A stretch of DNA of 64,000 nt from Gammaproteobacteria bacterium (GCA_009844425.1 VYBN01000033.1:222607-286606), one strand, 5' to 3'. Positions 45,483 through 55,137 are shown, counted from the first letter of the stretch. Notes: generated by a model not told the origin, from the letters alone. A program made the numbers and translations.

Positions 45483-46612
45483 TAGCGTGGAAAAGTCGTC
45501 GGCACCACCGGGTGGACCCAGTTCTTCGGGTCTTTCCGGCGGGCGGGCGAGGGGATGGAGTAGTGCCGGAAGCGCCCTTCGTCCCGCAACCTGTCGAAAT
45601 CGATTTCCCATCCCTGTTTTACTTTCTCGATCAGCACCTTGCGGAACGCCGTCTCCATCTGGTCGGCCTCCACCAGGAGCTGGTGCGCCATGGAGCGCGG
45701 CACGAACTTCGGCTCGACCGTGGCCACCACGTCAAGATCTTCCTTGTAGGCCCGCCGTATGCCTTCGCGGCGCGCCTCGTCGTGCTCTTCGCCCAGCAGG
45801 TAATTGCGGGCCTGGTGCGCGAAAACCCGCGTGTTGTACGGATCGACGGGCGTGCGGGCGGAAACGGTCACTTGTCTGATATTGCCTTCCCTTGTGATGT
45901 CGATACGGTGGGAAATGCCCGCCAGGTAGGAATCGGTCGAGGCCGTGGTCTTGCCCCTCTTCTCGGAAACGAGTTTGGCGATATCGGCGCTGATCTGACT
46001 GCGCTTGGGCGGCACGCGCTGGCGGGTGGCGTTGTGTCCCATGAACGCATTGGGAACCAGCGGAACGATCTGCACTTCCGGCGCGCTGCGGCGGCCGAAG
46101 CTGGCATGCACGAATGCCGGGTGGGCGCTGTCCAGGGAATTCTCGTGGCCACGGGCCCAGTTCACGTCCGCGTCGAATTCCATCGAAACCACGCGCCAGT
46201 TTTCCTTGTCGTGGTATTCCGGGAACTCGGTGGCCGGAATCCGGGGACGCTCGTCCTCCTCCAGGTCGCCCAGGAACACCCATATCCAGTCAAAGTGCTC
46301 TTCGACGGGATACGAGTCCACCCGCGCGCGCTTCGGAATCTTCGCGTCCTTTCCCAGGGCCGGGATCTCCACGCACCGGCCCTGCGGATTGAACTTCCAG
46401 CCGTGGTAGCCGCAACCGATGCAGCCGGTACCGTCGAGCTCGCCACGGCCGATCGAACCTCCGCGATGGCAGCAGGTGTTGGCCAGGCAAACCGCCTCGC
46501 CTTCGGGCGTGCGGTACAGGACGAAGTTCTGGCCTAACATACGCACGATCAGGGGCTTCGCCCCATTCACTTGTTGACTCTTGGCAGCCACGTACCAGTT
46601 ATTGATCAGCAT
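45482..46612 (-). CDS. Rieske aromatic-ring/side-chain oxygenase, alpha-subunit type
   Basis: 376 residues. Rieske ligands Cys47-x-His49 (NTCCHRGGSIG) and Cys67-x2-His70 (GCGYHGWKFN). Mononuclear iron motif NSLDSAHPAFVH with two His. It resembles single-component demethylases and ring hydroxylases such as vanillate O-demethylase-type or dicamba-type enzymes; substrate unknown. Coupled to the lactonase downstream. Different from the SdmA-like Rieske protein at 33946 in length and motif context. Confidence 0.88.
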   Translation of the reverse strand: MLINNWYVAAKSQQVNGAKPLIVRMLGQNFVLYRTPEGEAVCLANTCCHRGGSIGRGELDGTGCIGCGYHGWKFNPQGRCVEIPALGKDAKIPKRARVDSYPVEEHFDWIWVFLGDLEEDERPRIPATEFPEYHDKENWRVVSMEFDADVNWARGHENSLDSAHPAFVHASFGRRSAPEVQIVPLVPNAFMGHNATRQRVPPKRSQISADIAKLVSEKRGKTTASTDSYLAGISHRIDITREGNIRQVTVSARTPVDPYNTRVFAHQARNYLLGEEHDEARREGIRRAYKEDLDVVATVEPKFVPRSMAHQLLVEADQMETAFRKVLIEKVKQGWEIDFDRLRDEGRFRHYSIPSPARRKDPKNWVHPVVPTTFPR

Positions 46613-46678
46613 GCCTTTCCTCCGATTCGATGTTCACGGGCGTATGCACAGGTCAATTTTAAGCGCGCTGTCGAATAG

Positions 46679-47080
46679 CAGGCATGCTGCGTAGCGGCCG
46701 GGCACGAAATCTGCCTGGTTTCTCCGTACTCGGACTGGCTGACCAAGAAGGCCGTTGCCTACTGGCAGGCGGCCGGTTATCGCCTGGCGAGAGTGGCCCG
46801 GGTGTTCGGCCCGGAGGAAAGCCTCCATGCTTACGACACCCGCACCCCGCGGGTTATCGAGACGCTGCGCTCGCTTGCGCCGCCGAAGGGCGCGGCCATC
46901 GTCATGACCGGCACCGGAATGGTCACGCTCGAGGCGATCAGGATCATGGCGGACGAACTGGCCAATCCGGTCCTTTCGTCGAATCTCTGCGGGGCGCGAT
47001 GGCTGTTGCGCGAAGCGGGGCTGAAGTCCGGATCGGCGCTCTTCGCCAGGGTCGCAAAGGTGCTGCTGCCCACTCTCTGA
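46679..47080 (+). pseudogene. 5'-truncated Asp/Glu racemase-family protein (maleate isomerase/arylmalonate decarboxylase-like)
   Basis: From 46679 the open frame has no start codon but reads GHEICLVSPYSDWLTKKAVA, then YWQAAGYRLARVARVFG, and later GAAIVMTGTGMVTLEAI with PVLSSNLCGARWLLREAG. This is the C-terminal half of the maleate-isomerase/arylmalonate-decarboxylase group, retaining the second catalytic Cys region (SSNLCGARW), while the first half is missing. It begins right behind the Rieske gene's start region, so a deletion probably removed the 5' part. An internal GTG at 46793 is unlikely to give a functional product. Confidence 0.7.
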
Positions 47081-47095
47081 GCGGGTTCCGGACGC

Positions 47096-48901
47096 TCAGG
47101 CGTGGTGGCAGGCCACCCTCGCGCCGTTGTCCAGCGTCCTGAATTCCGGCTCCTGCTCTCCGCAGAGGTCGGTCGCTATGGGGCAACGGGTCCGGAACAC
47201 GCAGCCGGAAGGCGGAGCGGTGGGAGAGGGCAGTTCGCCGCTGAGGATGATTCGCTCCGCTTGCCGCTGCGCCGCGAGGTCCGGCACCGGAATTGCGCTG
47301 ATGAGCGCCTGCGTGTAGGGGTGGGAGGGGGACTCGAACAGGGCGTTTCGGTCGGCGATTTCCACGAAATGGCCCAGGTACATCACCAGGACCCGGTCGC
47401 ACACGATCCGCACCACCGACAGGTCGTGGCTGATGAAGATGATCGAGACCCCGTGCTTCTCCTGAAGGTCCTTGAGCAGTTCGATGGTCTGCCTGCGGGT
47501 GGACACGTCGAGCGAACTGACCGGTTCGTCGCAGATGAGCAGCCTGGGCTTGAGTATCATCGCCCTGGCGATGCTCACCCTCTGGCACTGGCCGCCACTG
47601 AACTCATGCGGGTAGCGATCGCGGTGTTCCCGGTCCAGACCCACGTCCCGCAAAGCATTCAGCACCGCGGCATCGCGGTCCTTGCGGCTCATCTCCCGGT
47701 GAAAGCGCCGCAAAGGCTCGGCGATGATGCTGCCTATGGTCATTCGGGGGTTGAGGCTGGACAGCGGGTCCTGGAACACAACGCTCAGGTCCCTGCGCCG
47801 CTCGTTCATCGCCTTGCGGCTCAGGCCGGACAAGTCTTCTCCCTGCCAGACGATGCGCCCGCCGGTTGAACCGATGAGTTGCAGGACAGCGCGCGACAGC
47901 GTCGATTTGCCGCAGCCCGATTCGCCGACTATGCCGACGGTTTCGCCCTCGGCGACCCTGAACGAAACGCCGTCAACGGCCCTCAGCGGCACGGTTCGGG
48001 AGCGAAGCCCGTCCTGCACGCGGGTGGGGAAGTGCACCTTGAGGTCGTCAACGCGCAGCAGTGCGTCGCTCCCGGCGCCGGTTTCGGATGACAGCCCCTG
48101 AGGCGGCTCTTGCGGGCGCGTGTCCTGGCGGGGCAGGGCGGCAAGCAGCGTCCGCGTGTACGGGTGTTTCGATGCGTTGAATATCGCTTCGATCGTTCCC
48201 CTCTCCACGATGCAGCCTGCCTGCATCACCAGGACCCTGTCGCATAGTCCGGCCACCACACCCAGGTCGTGCGTGATGATCACGATGGTGGTGCGCTTTT
48301 TCAGCGACCTGAAGAAATCCAGGATCTGCGCCTGAATGGTGAGGTCCAGCGCCGTGGTCGGTTCGTCGGCAATCAAAAGGTCGGGTTCGCACAGCAGCGC
48401 CTGGGCGATCATGACCCGTTGCCGCTGCCCGCCGGACAACTCGGGCGGATACATGCCGAACCGGCGGCGGGGCTCGGGAATCTGGACGATGTCGAGGACC
48501 TCGAGCGCCCGCGCCTTCGCTTCTTCCCTGGTCATGCCGGAGTGCTGGCGCAGCACTTCGCACAGTTGCGCGCCGATGCGCATGAACGGGGTCAGCGAGG
48601 CCATCGGGTCCTGGAAGACCATAGAAACCCTGCGGCCCCGGATCCGGTTGAGCCGCTCGGCGGGTGCGTTGAGAATCTCCTCCTGCCGGAACCTGACGCT
48701 GCCGCTTGCGACGGCGTTGTCGGCGAGCAGGCCCACCAGGGCCATGGCGGTCTGCGTTTTTCCGGAGCCGGATTCGCCCACGATGCCGACGCAGTCTCCG
48801 GCATGAATCTCGAAACCCACGCCGTTCACCGCGTCTACCGTTCCGGCGTGCGTCTGAAAGCGCACGCGCAGGTCCTCGCAGGCCAGAAGCGGCGTGCTCA
48901 T
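47096..48901 (-). CDS. Oligopeptide ABC transporter, fused double ATPase (OppD-OppF)
   Basis: 601 residues from the ATG at 48901; the frame stays open to 49738 only as antisense-like noise over the permease genes. Two complete ABC ATPases in one chain: first Walker A GESGSGKT (42-49), signature LSGGQRQRV, Walker B LLIADEPTT; second Walker A GESGCGKST, signature FSGGQCQRV, LLICDEPVSSLD. Each ends in a typical OppD/OppF C-terminal part with CVFRTRCPIA. It energises peptide import through the two permeases upstream. ATGA overlap with the upstream permease. Confidence 0.93.
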   Translation of the reverse strand: MSTPLLACEDLRVRFQTHAGTVDAVNGVGFEIHAGDCVGIVGESGSGKTQTAMALVGLLADNAVASGSVRFRQEEILNAPAERLNRIRGRRVSMVFQDPMASLTPFMRIGAQLCEVLRQHSGMTREEAKARALEVLDIVQIPEPRRRFGMYPPELSGGQRQRVMIAQALLCEPDLLIADEPTTALDLTIQAQILDFFRSLKKRTTIVIITHDLGVVAGLCDRVLVMQAGCIVERGTIEAIFNASKHPYTRTLLAALPRQDTRPQEPPQGLSSETGAGSDALLRVDDLKVHFPTRVQDGLRSRTVPLRAVDGVSFRVAEGETVGIVGESGCGKSTLSRAVLQLIGSTGGRIVWQGEDLSGLSRKAMNERRRDLSVVFQDPLSSLNPRMTIGSIIAEPLRRFHREMSRKDRDAAVLNALRDVGLDREHRDRYPHEFSGGQCQRVSIARAMILKPRLLICDEPVSSLDVSTRRQTIELLKDLQEKHGVSIIFISHDLSVVRIVCDRVLVMYLGHFVEIADRNALFESPSHPYTQALISAIPVPDLAAQRQAERIILSGELPSPTAPPSGCVFRTRCPIATDLCGEQEPEFRTLDNGARVACHHA

Positions 48902-49806
48902 CGCGTGCGGTCTTTCGGGTCGAGCGCGTCGCGCAGGCCGTCGCCGATGAAATTGAAGCAGAACAGGGTGATGACGAGAAACGAGGCGGGAATGAACAGC
49001 AGCCAGGGCGCCGTGCCGATCTCGTCGGCGCCCTGCGAGATCAGGCGCCCCCAGCTGGTGTACGGCTCCTGTACGCCCAGCCCGAGAAAGCTCAGGTAGC
49101 TTTCCACGATGATATTGATGGGAATCAGCAGCGTCACATAGACGATGACCGGTCCAATCACGTTGGGAATGATGTATTTCAGCAGGATGGTCGGCGTTGA
49201 AAGGCCCAGCGAGCGGGCCGATTCCACGTACTCCTTTTCCCTGATGGAGAGTGTTTGCCCCCGGACGATCCGGGCCAGCGTGAGCCACTCCACGGCCCCG
49301 ATGCACAGGAATATCAACAGGAAACTGTTGCCGAACACGGTCACCAGGATGATTACGAAGAACAGCGCGGGCAGGGAATACAGCACGTCCACTACCCGCA
49401 TCATGAGTTCGCCGAGGCGCCCGCCCTGGTAGCCGGCGATGGCCCCGTACGCGACGCCGATGACCAGTGCAACGAGGGTGGTCAGCACACCGATGGTCAG
49501 GGAAATCCTGGCGCCGTAGAAGGTCCGCGAGAACATGTCGCGGCCGTTGACGTCGGTCCCGAACCACAGGAAGTTTTCCGTTGTCGGCGGGGACCCGAGG
49601 TAGTCCCAGTTCACCTCGTCCAGGTCGTTCGGCCAGAATTCGGGGACCAGGATCGCCAGTATCGTGATCGCGCCCAGGATCCACGCGCTCAGCATGGCCG
49701 CGCGATGGCGCCGGAACCCGGCCGTTGCGTCCTGCCACGGCGAGCGGCCCTGCAGGCGCCCGGCGTCGCTCCGGACCGCAGCCGCGTTCGTCTCCCGCGC
49801 GTTCAC
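48898..49806 (-). CDS. Oligopeptide/dipeptide ABC permease (OppC/DppC)
   Basis: 302 residues. BPD_transp_1 permease with an N-terminal soluble segment, six helices and the EAA-type loop ESARSLGLSTPTILLKYIIPN before the ATPase contact. NWDYLGSPPTTENFLWFGTDVNGRDMFSRTFYG, seen as LGSPPTTENF and GTDVNGRDMFSRT, is the OppC family entry motif. Between the OppB gene and the ATPase gene, overlapping both by four bases. Confidence 0.92.
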   Translation of the reverse strand: MNARETNAAAVRSDAGRLQGRSPWQDATAGFRRHRAAMLSAWILGAITILAILVPEFWPNDLDEVNWDYLGSPPTTENFLWFGTDVNGRDMFSRTFYGARISLTIGVLTTLVALVIGVAYGAIAGYQGGRLGELMMRVVDVLYSLPALFFVIILVTVFGNSFLLIFLCIGAVEWLTLARIVRGQTLSIREKEYVESARSLGLSTPTILLKYIIPNVIGPVIVYVTLLIPINIIVESYLSFLGLGVQEPYTSWGRLISQGADEIGTAPWLLFIPASFLVITLFCFNFIGDGLRDALDPKDRTR

Positions 49807-50726
49807 TTCCGGCGCACTCTGGGGTCGAGGTACCCGTAGATGACGTCCGCCAACAGGTTGAGCAGGATGATCAGCGTGGCGTAAATGATCACGATTCCCA
49901 GAATCAGGGAGTAGTCGCGGTTCAATGCCCCCTCAACGAAGGCGCGTCCGATTCCGGGCAGCCCGAAAATCGTCTCGATCACCACCGAACCGGTCATGGC
50001 GCCGGCAATGGCCGGCCCCAGATAACTGACCACCGGCATGCAGGCCGGCCGCAGTACGTGCCGGGCAATCACCTTCCATTCGGGCAGGCCCTTGGCGCGC
50101 GCCGTGCGAACGTAGTCGGCGTTCAGCGATTCCAGCATCGAGCCGCGCGTGATCCGCGCAATTCCCGCGATCGTGGGCAGCGCCAGCGCAACGACCGGCA
50201 GGACGATGTGCGCGAACTGGCCGTTGTTCCAGCCGGACAGCGGCAGCCAGCCCAGGTACAGCCCGAAAAACAGCGTAAGCAGCGGAGCGGTAACGAAAGT
50301 GGGTATTGCCACTCCGGTCATGGCGATCGCCATGATGGTGAAATCCACGGCCGTGTTCTTGCGCAACGCGGCGACGATGCCGCACAGCATCCCGAAAAAC
50401 AGGCCCACGGCGATCGCCGTGAGCCCCAGCTGCGCACTCACCGGCAGCCCTTCGGAAATCAGTTCGGCGACATTCCTGTCCCGGTAGGCCAGCGATGGGC
50501 CCAGGTCGCCGTTCGCAAGCCGCAGGAGGTAGTTGCCGTACTGCTGAACGAGCGGCTTGTCGAGGTCGTAGGCCTTGCGCAGGTTCTCTGCCGCCGCGGG
50601 ATCCAGGTCCGGGATCAGATCGAACGGGCCTCCGGGAGCGACGCGTATCAGGAAGAAGGACACCGTAACAATGACAAAAAGAGTTGGTACGGCCACGAGA
50701 AGCCTTCTCAGCGCATAGCTCAGCAC
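49803..50726 (-). CDS. Oligopeptide/dipeptide ABC permease (OppB/DppB)
   Basis: 307 residues, six membrane helices. Opening MLSYALRRLLVAVPTLFVIV and the loop DYVRTARAKGLPEWKVIARH are diagnostic for OppB/DppB. Overlaps the OppC gene by four bases; four bases downstream of the beta-propeller gene's stop. Confidence 0.92.
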   Translation of the reverse strand: MLSYALRRLLVAVPTLFVIVTVSFFLIRVAPGGPFDLIPDLDPAAAENLRKAYDLDKPLVQQYGNYLLRLANGDLGPSLAYRDRNVAELISEGLPVSAQLGLTAIAVGLFFGMLCGIVAALRKNTAVDFTIMAIAMTGVAIPTFVTAPLLTLFFGLYLGWLPLSGWNNGQFAHIVLPVVALALPTIAGIARITRGSMLESLNADYVRTARAKGLPEWKVIARHVLRPACMPVVSYLGPAIAGAMTGSVVIETIFGLPGIGRAFVEGALNRDYSLILGIVIIYATLIILLNLLADVIYGYLDPRVRRK

Positions 50727-50730
50727 GCTC

Positions 50731-51693
50731 CTATCCGCCCCGTACCGGCATAGATTCCGAGGTATTCCCTGCCCGGTACTCCGAAAGGCTCAGCAGCGAG
50801 CATTTCAGCCCCGTGTTCAATTCGCTCACCACTTCTCCGGTCGCGATGTCCCTGCGCTGCAGGAGTCCGTGCAGGAAGTTGCTGAGGTAGAAGTGCTCGC
50901 CGTCCAGGGCCGGTTTGGCGCGCGTCCATCCGTTCTCCAGAGGTACTTCGTAGCTCTTGAGCAGTTCTCCGCGGGGGCCGAAGAGAACGGCCCCCGAGCC
51001 GCTTGCCATCAGCACTTCTCCGCCCGGAAGCATGCCCAGGCCATAGGTCCGCATGGCGGCGTCCTCGCCGAAGGTGACGAAGTCGGAAAGCTGCCGCCGG
51101 GATTCGGTGTCGTAGCGGCAAAGCCGCCGGCCCGCTTCCGAGACGTAGTAAACGGTCCTGTCGTCGGCGCCAAGGGCCAGGTTGCTGACGCAATGGCGGC
51201 CACCCCGCCCACCGTCGATTTCGACGTCGTGGAAGCTGACAGTTCTGGTTTGCGGATTGAACCGGATCAGTTTTCCGTCACCGTGTTCGTCTTCGATCGA
51301 TTCCCCGTAGAGCGAATGGACTCCGACGAGGATGTCGCCGTTGCGCGCCAGCGCCATGTTCCCGTATCGGCGCTCTGGCAGGAATGCGTCCAGACGGTGC
51401 TGCCCGCCGGAGGCGTCGTAGGCCAGGATGCTGTTCAGTTGCGGATTGGTCGCGTAGAGGCGCCGATCGTTGGGGTTGTACAGCAGGCCCACGAGCATCC
51501 CCGCCTCGCCGGTCCAAAGTTCGCCCCTGGCGTTGAAGTCCCGGTCGTAGTGGACAATCCGGCATTGCCCCGAGATGCCTTTCCGGTAGTCGATGTGGTC
51601 CTGGTCGATTTCGTTCAGGACCAGAAACAGATCGCCTTCCCGAACGTTGTCCAGGTCGGCGCTATCGCGGCGCCTTGCTGCGTCGGTGCCCAT
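50731..51693 (-). CDS. Beta-propeller protein within the peptide-transport operon
   Basis: 320 residues, no signal peptide, no clear membrane helix. Repeating strands of the SMP-30/gluconolactonase or NHL type are visible: GLLYNPNDRRLYATNP, YGNMALARNGDILVGV, NLALGADDRTVYYVSE, GLGMLPGGEVLMASG, each with a terminal aromatic/Gly turn, then FYLSNFLHGLLQRRDIA. It is placed between the binding protein and the permeases, so it may process or sense the imported compound. I do not recognise a specific family. Confidence 0.65.
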   Translation of the reverse strand: MGTDAARRRDSADLDNVREGDLFLVLNEIDQDHIDYRKGISGQCRIVHYDRDFNARGELWTGEAGMLVGLLYNPNDRRLYATNPQLNSILAYDASGGQHRLDAFLPERRYGNMALARNGDILVGVHSLYGESIEDEHGDGKLIRFNPQTRTVSFHDVEIDGGRGGRHCVSNLALGADDRTVYYVSEAGRRLCRYDTESRRQLSDFVTFGEDAAMRTYGLGMLPGGEVLMASGSGAVLFGPRGELLKSYEVPLENGWTRAKPALDGEHFYLSNFLHGLLQRRDIATGEVVSELNTGLKCSLLSLSEYRAGNTSESMPVRGG

Positions 51694-51712
51694 GCCGAAC
51701 GTTCTATTCGCT

Positions 51713-53350
51713 CTAAGGCCCTTCGCGGATGCTGAGGTCCCTGGCCATCTTCGGCGCGGTGGAATCCGTCCAGCCTTCGACGCGTTTGCTCACCAGGAAG
51801 GCCCTGGACTGGAAATGCGAGGGTATGACGGGAAAATCGTCCATCACGAGCTGCTCGATCTCGCGCAGGTAGGCGGTTCGCTCCTCGTTCGAGCGGATCG
51901 TGTCGGCAATGGCCAGACGCCGGTCGATGTCCGCATTGGAGTAACCGGAATAGTTCCTGAAGCTGTCGCCCCGGATGAGCGCGAAGAACGACACCGGGTC
52001 GTAGAAGATCGCGTAGTAGGTCAACCGCATGACCTGGTATTCCCGGTCCGCCGCCTTCTTCATCAGCGCCCGCATGCCGACGGTTTCCAGTTCGGCCTCA
52101 ACTCCGGCCTGTTTCCACATAGAGCGATACGCCACCGCGAGGCGGCGGTCCCTTTCCACCGGGGAGAACATAAAAGTGAATCGGAGCGGATTGCTCCTTT
52201 CGAAGCCGGCTTCGCTCAGCAAGCGCCGGGCTTCGGCCAACCGCTCGCCCGGGGACATCCGGCTGAATGCCGGAGGTTCGGCGGGGCCTTTCCAGATGGC
52301 CGTGGGGACGACCGACCAGGCGGGCTCGTCACCGGTTTTGAGCAACTTCTCCACGATGACGTCCCGGTCGATGGCCAGGGAAAGCGCCTTGCGCACCCTG
52401 ATGTCATCAAACGGCGGCACGGTGTTGTTGATCGACAGGTAGCCCAGGCCGATTCCGCGCGCAATCCGGAATTCCCCGGGCCGGGTCTCCCTGAGGTTGT
52501 CGTATTGATTGAACGGGATATTGAGAATCACGTCCAGTTCCCCGGCAAGGTATCTCTTCAGCGAGGTGGTGGGCGAGGGGACCGGGTAATAGAACACTTC
52601 TTCGATGGAAACCGTGTCCGCGGAGTGGTAGTGAGGATTCCTGACCAGCTGGTAGTAGGTATTGGTGACGACCTTGCCGAGCGTGTAAGCGCCGCTGGTG
52701 ACCATGGTTCCGGACTGTGTCCACTTCCTGCCGTGAACCTCGATAACGTGCGCGGGAACGGGGGCGTTGCTGTAGGAAGCCAGCAGGCTGATGAAGTAGG
52801 GCGCCGGGCCCTCGAGCGTGATTTCCAGGGTGGCTGGATCGACCGCCTTCACGCCCAGGGAATCGACGGGTTTCTCGCCCACCGAGATGGCCGTCGCGTT
52901 GAGGACCGGGAAAAGGGCGCTGGCGCCGCGGGTTCCGGACTGGGGATCGAGCATGCGCTTGAAGGAATAAACGAAGTCCCCGGCGGTAATCTCCGTTCCG
53001 TCCGACCACCTTGCGTTCCTCTTCAGGCGGAAGGTGTACACCGTCCCGTCCTCCGAAATAGTCCAGCTTTCGGCGATGGCCGGCTCCAGCGCTCCATCCG
53101 GCGCCCGTGTTACCAGGCCCTCGAAAAGGTCGTACATAATCGCTCCGGCGGAGTTTCCGACCACGTACTGCGGGTCGAATGTGGGCAGCTCGTCGTTGGT
53201 CCCGCGCCGCAGCACGCTTGCCTCCAGCTCCGGCATTGCGTGCAGGAACAGCATCGCGGCCACGAGGAATAATCGCAGAATCACACCCGGGCTGCGGACC
53301 TGGAGCGGCCGCGAGAGCATGACGATTGCGTTGATAAGTTCCTTGCTCAT
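51713..53350 (-). CDS. Peptide ABC transporter substrate-binding protein (SBP family 5)
   Basis: 545 residues. An N-terminal signal segment (VILRLFLVAAMLFLHAMPELEAS) directs export. SBP_bac_5 landmarks: DELPTFDPQYVVGNSAGAIM, VYTFRLKRNARWSDGTEITAGDFVYSFKR, and RKALSLAIDRDVIVEKLLKTG. It captures a peptide or similar solute for the permeases and double ATPase downstream. First gene of a five-gene operon read leftward from about 53350. Confidence 0.92.
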   Translation of the reverse strand: MSKELINAIVMLSRPLQVRSPGVILRLFLVAAMLFLHAMPELEASVLRRGTNDELPTFDPQYVVGNSAGAIMYDLFEGLVTRAPDGALEPAIAESWTISEDGTVYTFRLKRNARWSDGTEITAGDFVYSFKRMLDPQSGTRGASALFPVLNATAISVGEKPVDSLGVKAVDPATLEITLEGPAPYFISLLASYSNAPVPAHVIEVHGRKWTQSGTMVTSGAYTLGKVVTNTYYQLVRNPHYHSADTVSIEEVFYYPVPSPTTSLKRYLAGELDVILNIPFNQYDNLRETRPGEFRIARGIGLGYLSINNTVPPFDDIRVRKALSLAIDRDVIVEKLLKTGDEPAWSVVPTAIWKGPAEPPAFSRMSPGERLAEARRLLSEAGFERSNPLRFTFMFSPVERDRRLAVAYRSMWKQAGVEAELETVGMRALMKKAADREYQVMRLTYYAIFYDPVSFFALIRGDSFRNYSGYSNADIDRRLAIADTIRSNEERTAYLREIEQLVMDDFPVIPSHFQSRAFLVSKRVEGWTDSTAPKMARDLSIREGP

Positions 53351-53538
53351 TGCTCAGAGAGGTTATTTCGCGAGCCTTGATTCTCCGGATTCTCGAAGAA
53401 TAGCAGTTTGCCCATTCCATTGCCCGCATGCATTTTGGGGCGCGCTAATGGAAGCCTTGCTGCTTTTCGTTATAGTTTCGTCGCACGCGAGCCGCCTTCG
53501 GGCGCTGCGCTCCAAGCATAAGCAACCTGGAGAAGAAT

Positions 53539-55122
53539 ATGCCGAATCGCCTTGCCTTGCCGATGGTCTGTTGTTTTGCTCTGCTGAACGCTTGTGGACC
53601 GGCGCCCGATACCGGTCCCGCAGCGGTTGAGCCCCGGTCGTTTTTGCAGGTTGCGACCGTTGATGGCGACGTCCGCGGAACCGCCGAAGACGGGCTGGTG
53701 GAATACAAGGGCATTCCTTACGCCGCGCCGCCCACCGGCAATCTGCGCTGGCGCGCGCCTCAGCCGGCGCATGTGCGGGACACGGTCCTGGTCGCCGAAG
53801 ATTACGGCAACCGGTGCATACAGCGGCCGGCGACCGAAGGCTTTGCGATGAACGACGCCTTCACCCAGCCGCAGAGCGAGGACTGCCTGAATCTGAACAT
53901 CTACCGCCCGGACACCGGCGATACGCAGCTGCCGGTGATGGTATGGATACCGGGCGGCGGGCTGGTGGCCGGTTCCGGTTCGCGGCCGGTCAACCACGGC
54001 GGCAACCTGGCCAGACTCGGGGTGGTGCTCGTGGCGATCAACTACCGCCTCGGCAGTTTCGGCTTCTTCGCGCACCCGGAGCTGTCCGCGCAGGACCCCG
54101 ACGGCGGGCGCCTGTTCAACTACGGACTCATGGACCAGATCGCCGCCCTGGAATGGGTGCGGGACAACATCGGGGCGTTCGGGGGCGATCCCGGGAACGT
54201 GACCATATTCGGTGAATCGGCCGGCGGCTACTCGGTCTATGCGCTGGCCGCGTCGCCCGCGGCCCGGGGACTGTTTGCGAAAGGCATTTCACAGTCCGGT
54301 TACGGCCGCAGGGGGCAGCCGCGGGTCGCTTCCCTGACTGGCGAGGGCGAGGCGTCCATTGAAGAGATGGGCGTGAAGCTGGCCGAACGGCTGGGGATGC
54401 CCGATGCCGGCCTCGCCGAACTCAGGGCGCATCCCGCGGAGAAGATCGTAGAGGCGACCGACTTCGGCAACTTCATCGCCCTGGCCACCGACGGCGTGGT
54501 GCTTGTGGACGACCTGTGGCCCGTCTACGACCGCGGCGATGCGGCGAAAGTGCCGCTGATGATCGGGGCCACCGACTCCGAGTTCACGACGGGTCCCACG
54601 GAGGCGCAGCGTGCCCAACTGCTCCGCTTCATGAGCGAGGACGTTCTCGATGCAATGACGCCTTACTACGGCAACGAAACGCAGCGCGACACCTACATGT
54701 ACAGCGATTACGTGTTTCATGCGCAAAACCGCGGCGTCGCGGTTGCGCACGAGAAGGCCGGCAATGCGGTCTACGCCTACCGCTTCGCGATGCCGGGCGT
54801 GGACGTGGCACGGCGCGAACTGAACGGCGAGACGATTTACGGCGCCTATCACGCGGGCGACCTGCCGTACATGTTCGGCAATTTCACCGGCGATCATTTC
54901 GACCCGACCGAGCCGGACGAAACGCAGCGCCGGGTGTCTGACCAGATGATGCGCTACTGGACCAATTTCGCGCGCACCGGGAACCCCAACGGCGAGGGTT
55001 TGCCGGAATGGCCGCTGGCGGAGTACGAAAACACGATGTACTTCACGCCCGACGGCGTTCAGTCGCGGACGGACAGCTGGCTCGAGCGGCTCGACGCGCT
55101 GAACGAACTCGTGGGCATGTAA
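53539..55122 (+). CDS. Type B carboxylesterase, lipoprotein
   Basis: 527 residues. Lipobox LLNAC with Cys19, so membrane-anchored. Carboxylesterase features: GIPYAAPPTGNLRWRAP, the disulfide-like EDCLNLNIYRP block, oxyanion-hole WIPGGGLVAGSG, and nucleophile Ser227 in FGESAGGYSVYALA. The terminal His lies in GAYHAGDLPYMFG. It hydrolyses esters, possibly bulky lipophilic ones; no direct link to the sterol genes. It ends 15 bases before palindromic element copy 2. Confidence 0.92.
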   Translation: MPNRLALPMVCCFALLNACGPAPDTGPAAVEPRSFLQVATVDGDVRGTAEDGLVEYKGIPYAAPPTGNLRWRAPQPAHVRDTVLVAEDYGNRCIQRPATEGFAMNDAFTQPQSEDCLNLNIYRPDTGDTQLPVMVWIPGGGLVAGSGSRPVNHGGNLARLGVVLVAINYRLGSFGFFAHPELSAQDPDGGRLFNYGLMDQIAALEWVRDNIGAFGGDPGNVTIFGESAGGYSVYALAASPAARGLFAKGISQSGYGRRGQPRVASLTGEGEASIEEMGVKLAERLGMPDAGLAELRAHPAEKIVEATDFGNFIALATDGVVLVDDLWPVYDRGDAAKVPLMIGATDSEFTTGPTEAQRAQLLRFMSEDVLDAMTPYYGNETQRDTYMYSDYVFHAQNRGVAVAHEKAGNAVYAYRFAMPGVDVARRELNGETIYGAYHAGDLPYMFGNFTGDHFDPTEPDETQRRVSDQMMRYWTNFARTGNPNGEGLPEWPLAEYENTMYFTPDGVQSRTDSWLERLDALNELVGM

Positions 55123-55137
55123 CTCACACCGGCCTGA

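Noticed and set aside
48902-49738. N-terminal extension of the double ATPase frame to 49738
   Set aside because: The extra part overlaps the OppC permease gene and is Arg/Gly-rich noise; the ATG at 48901 with ATGA coupling is the natural start.
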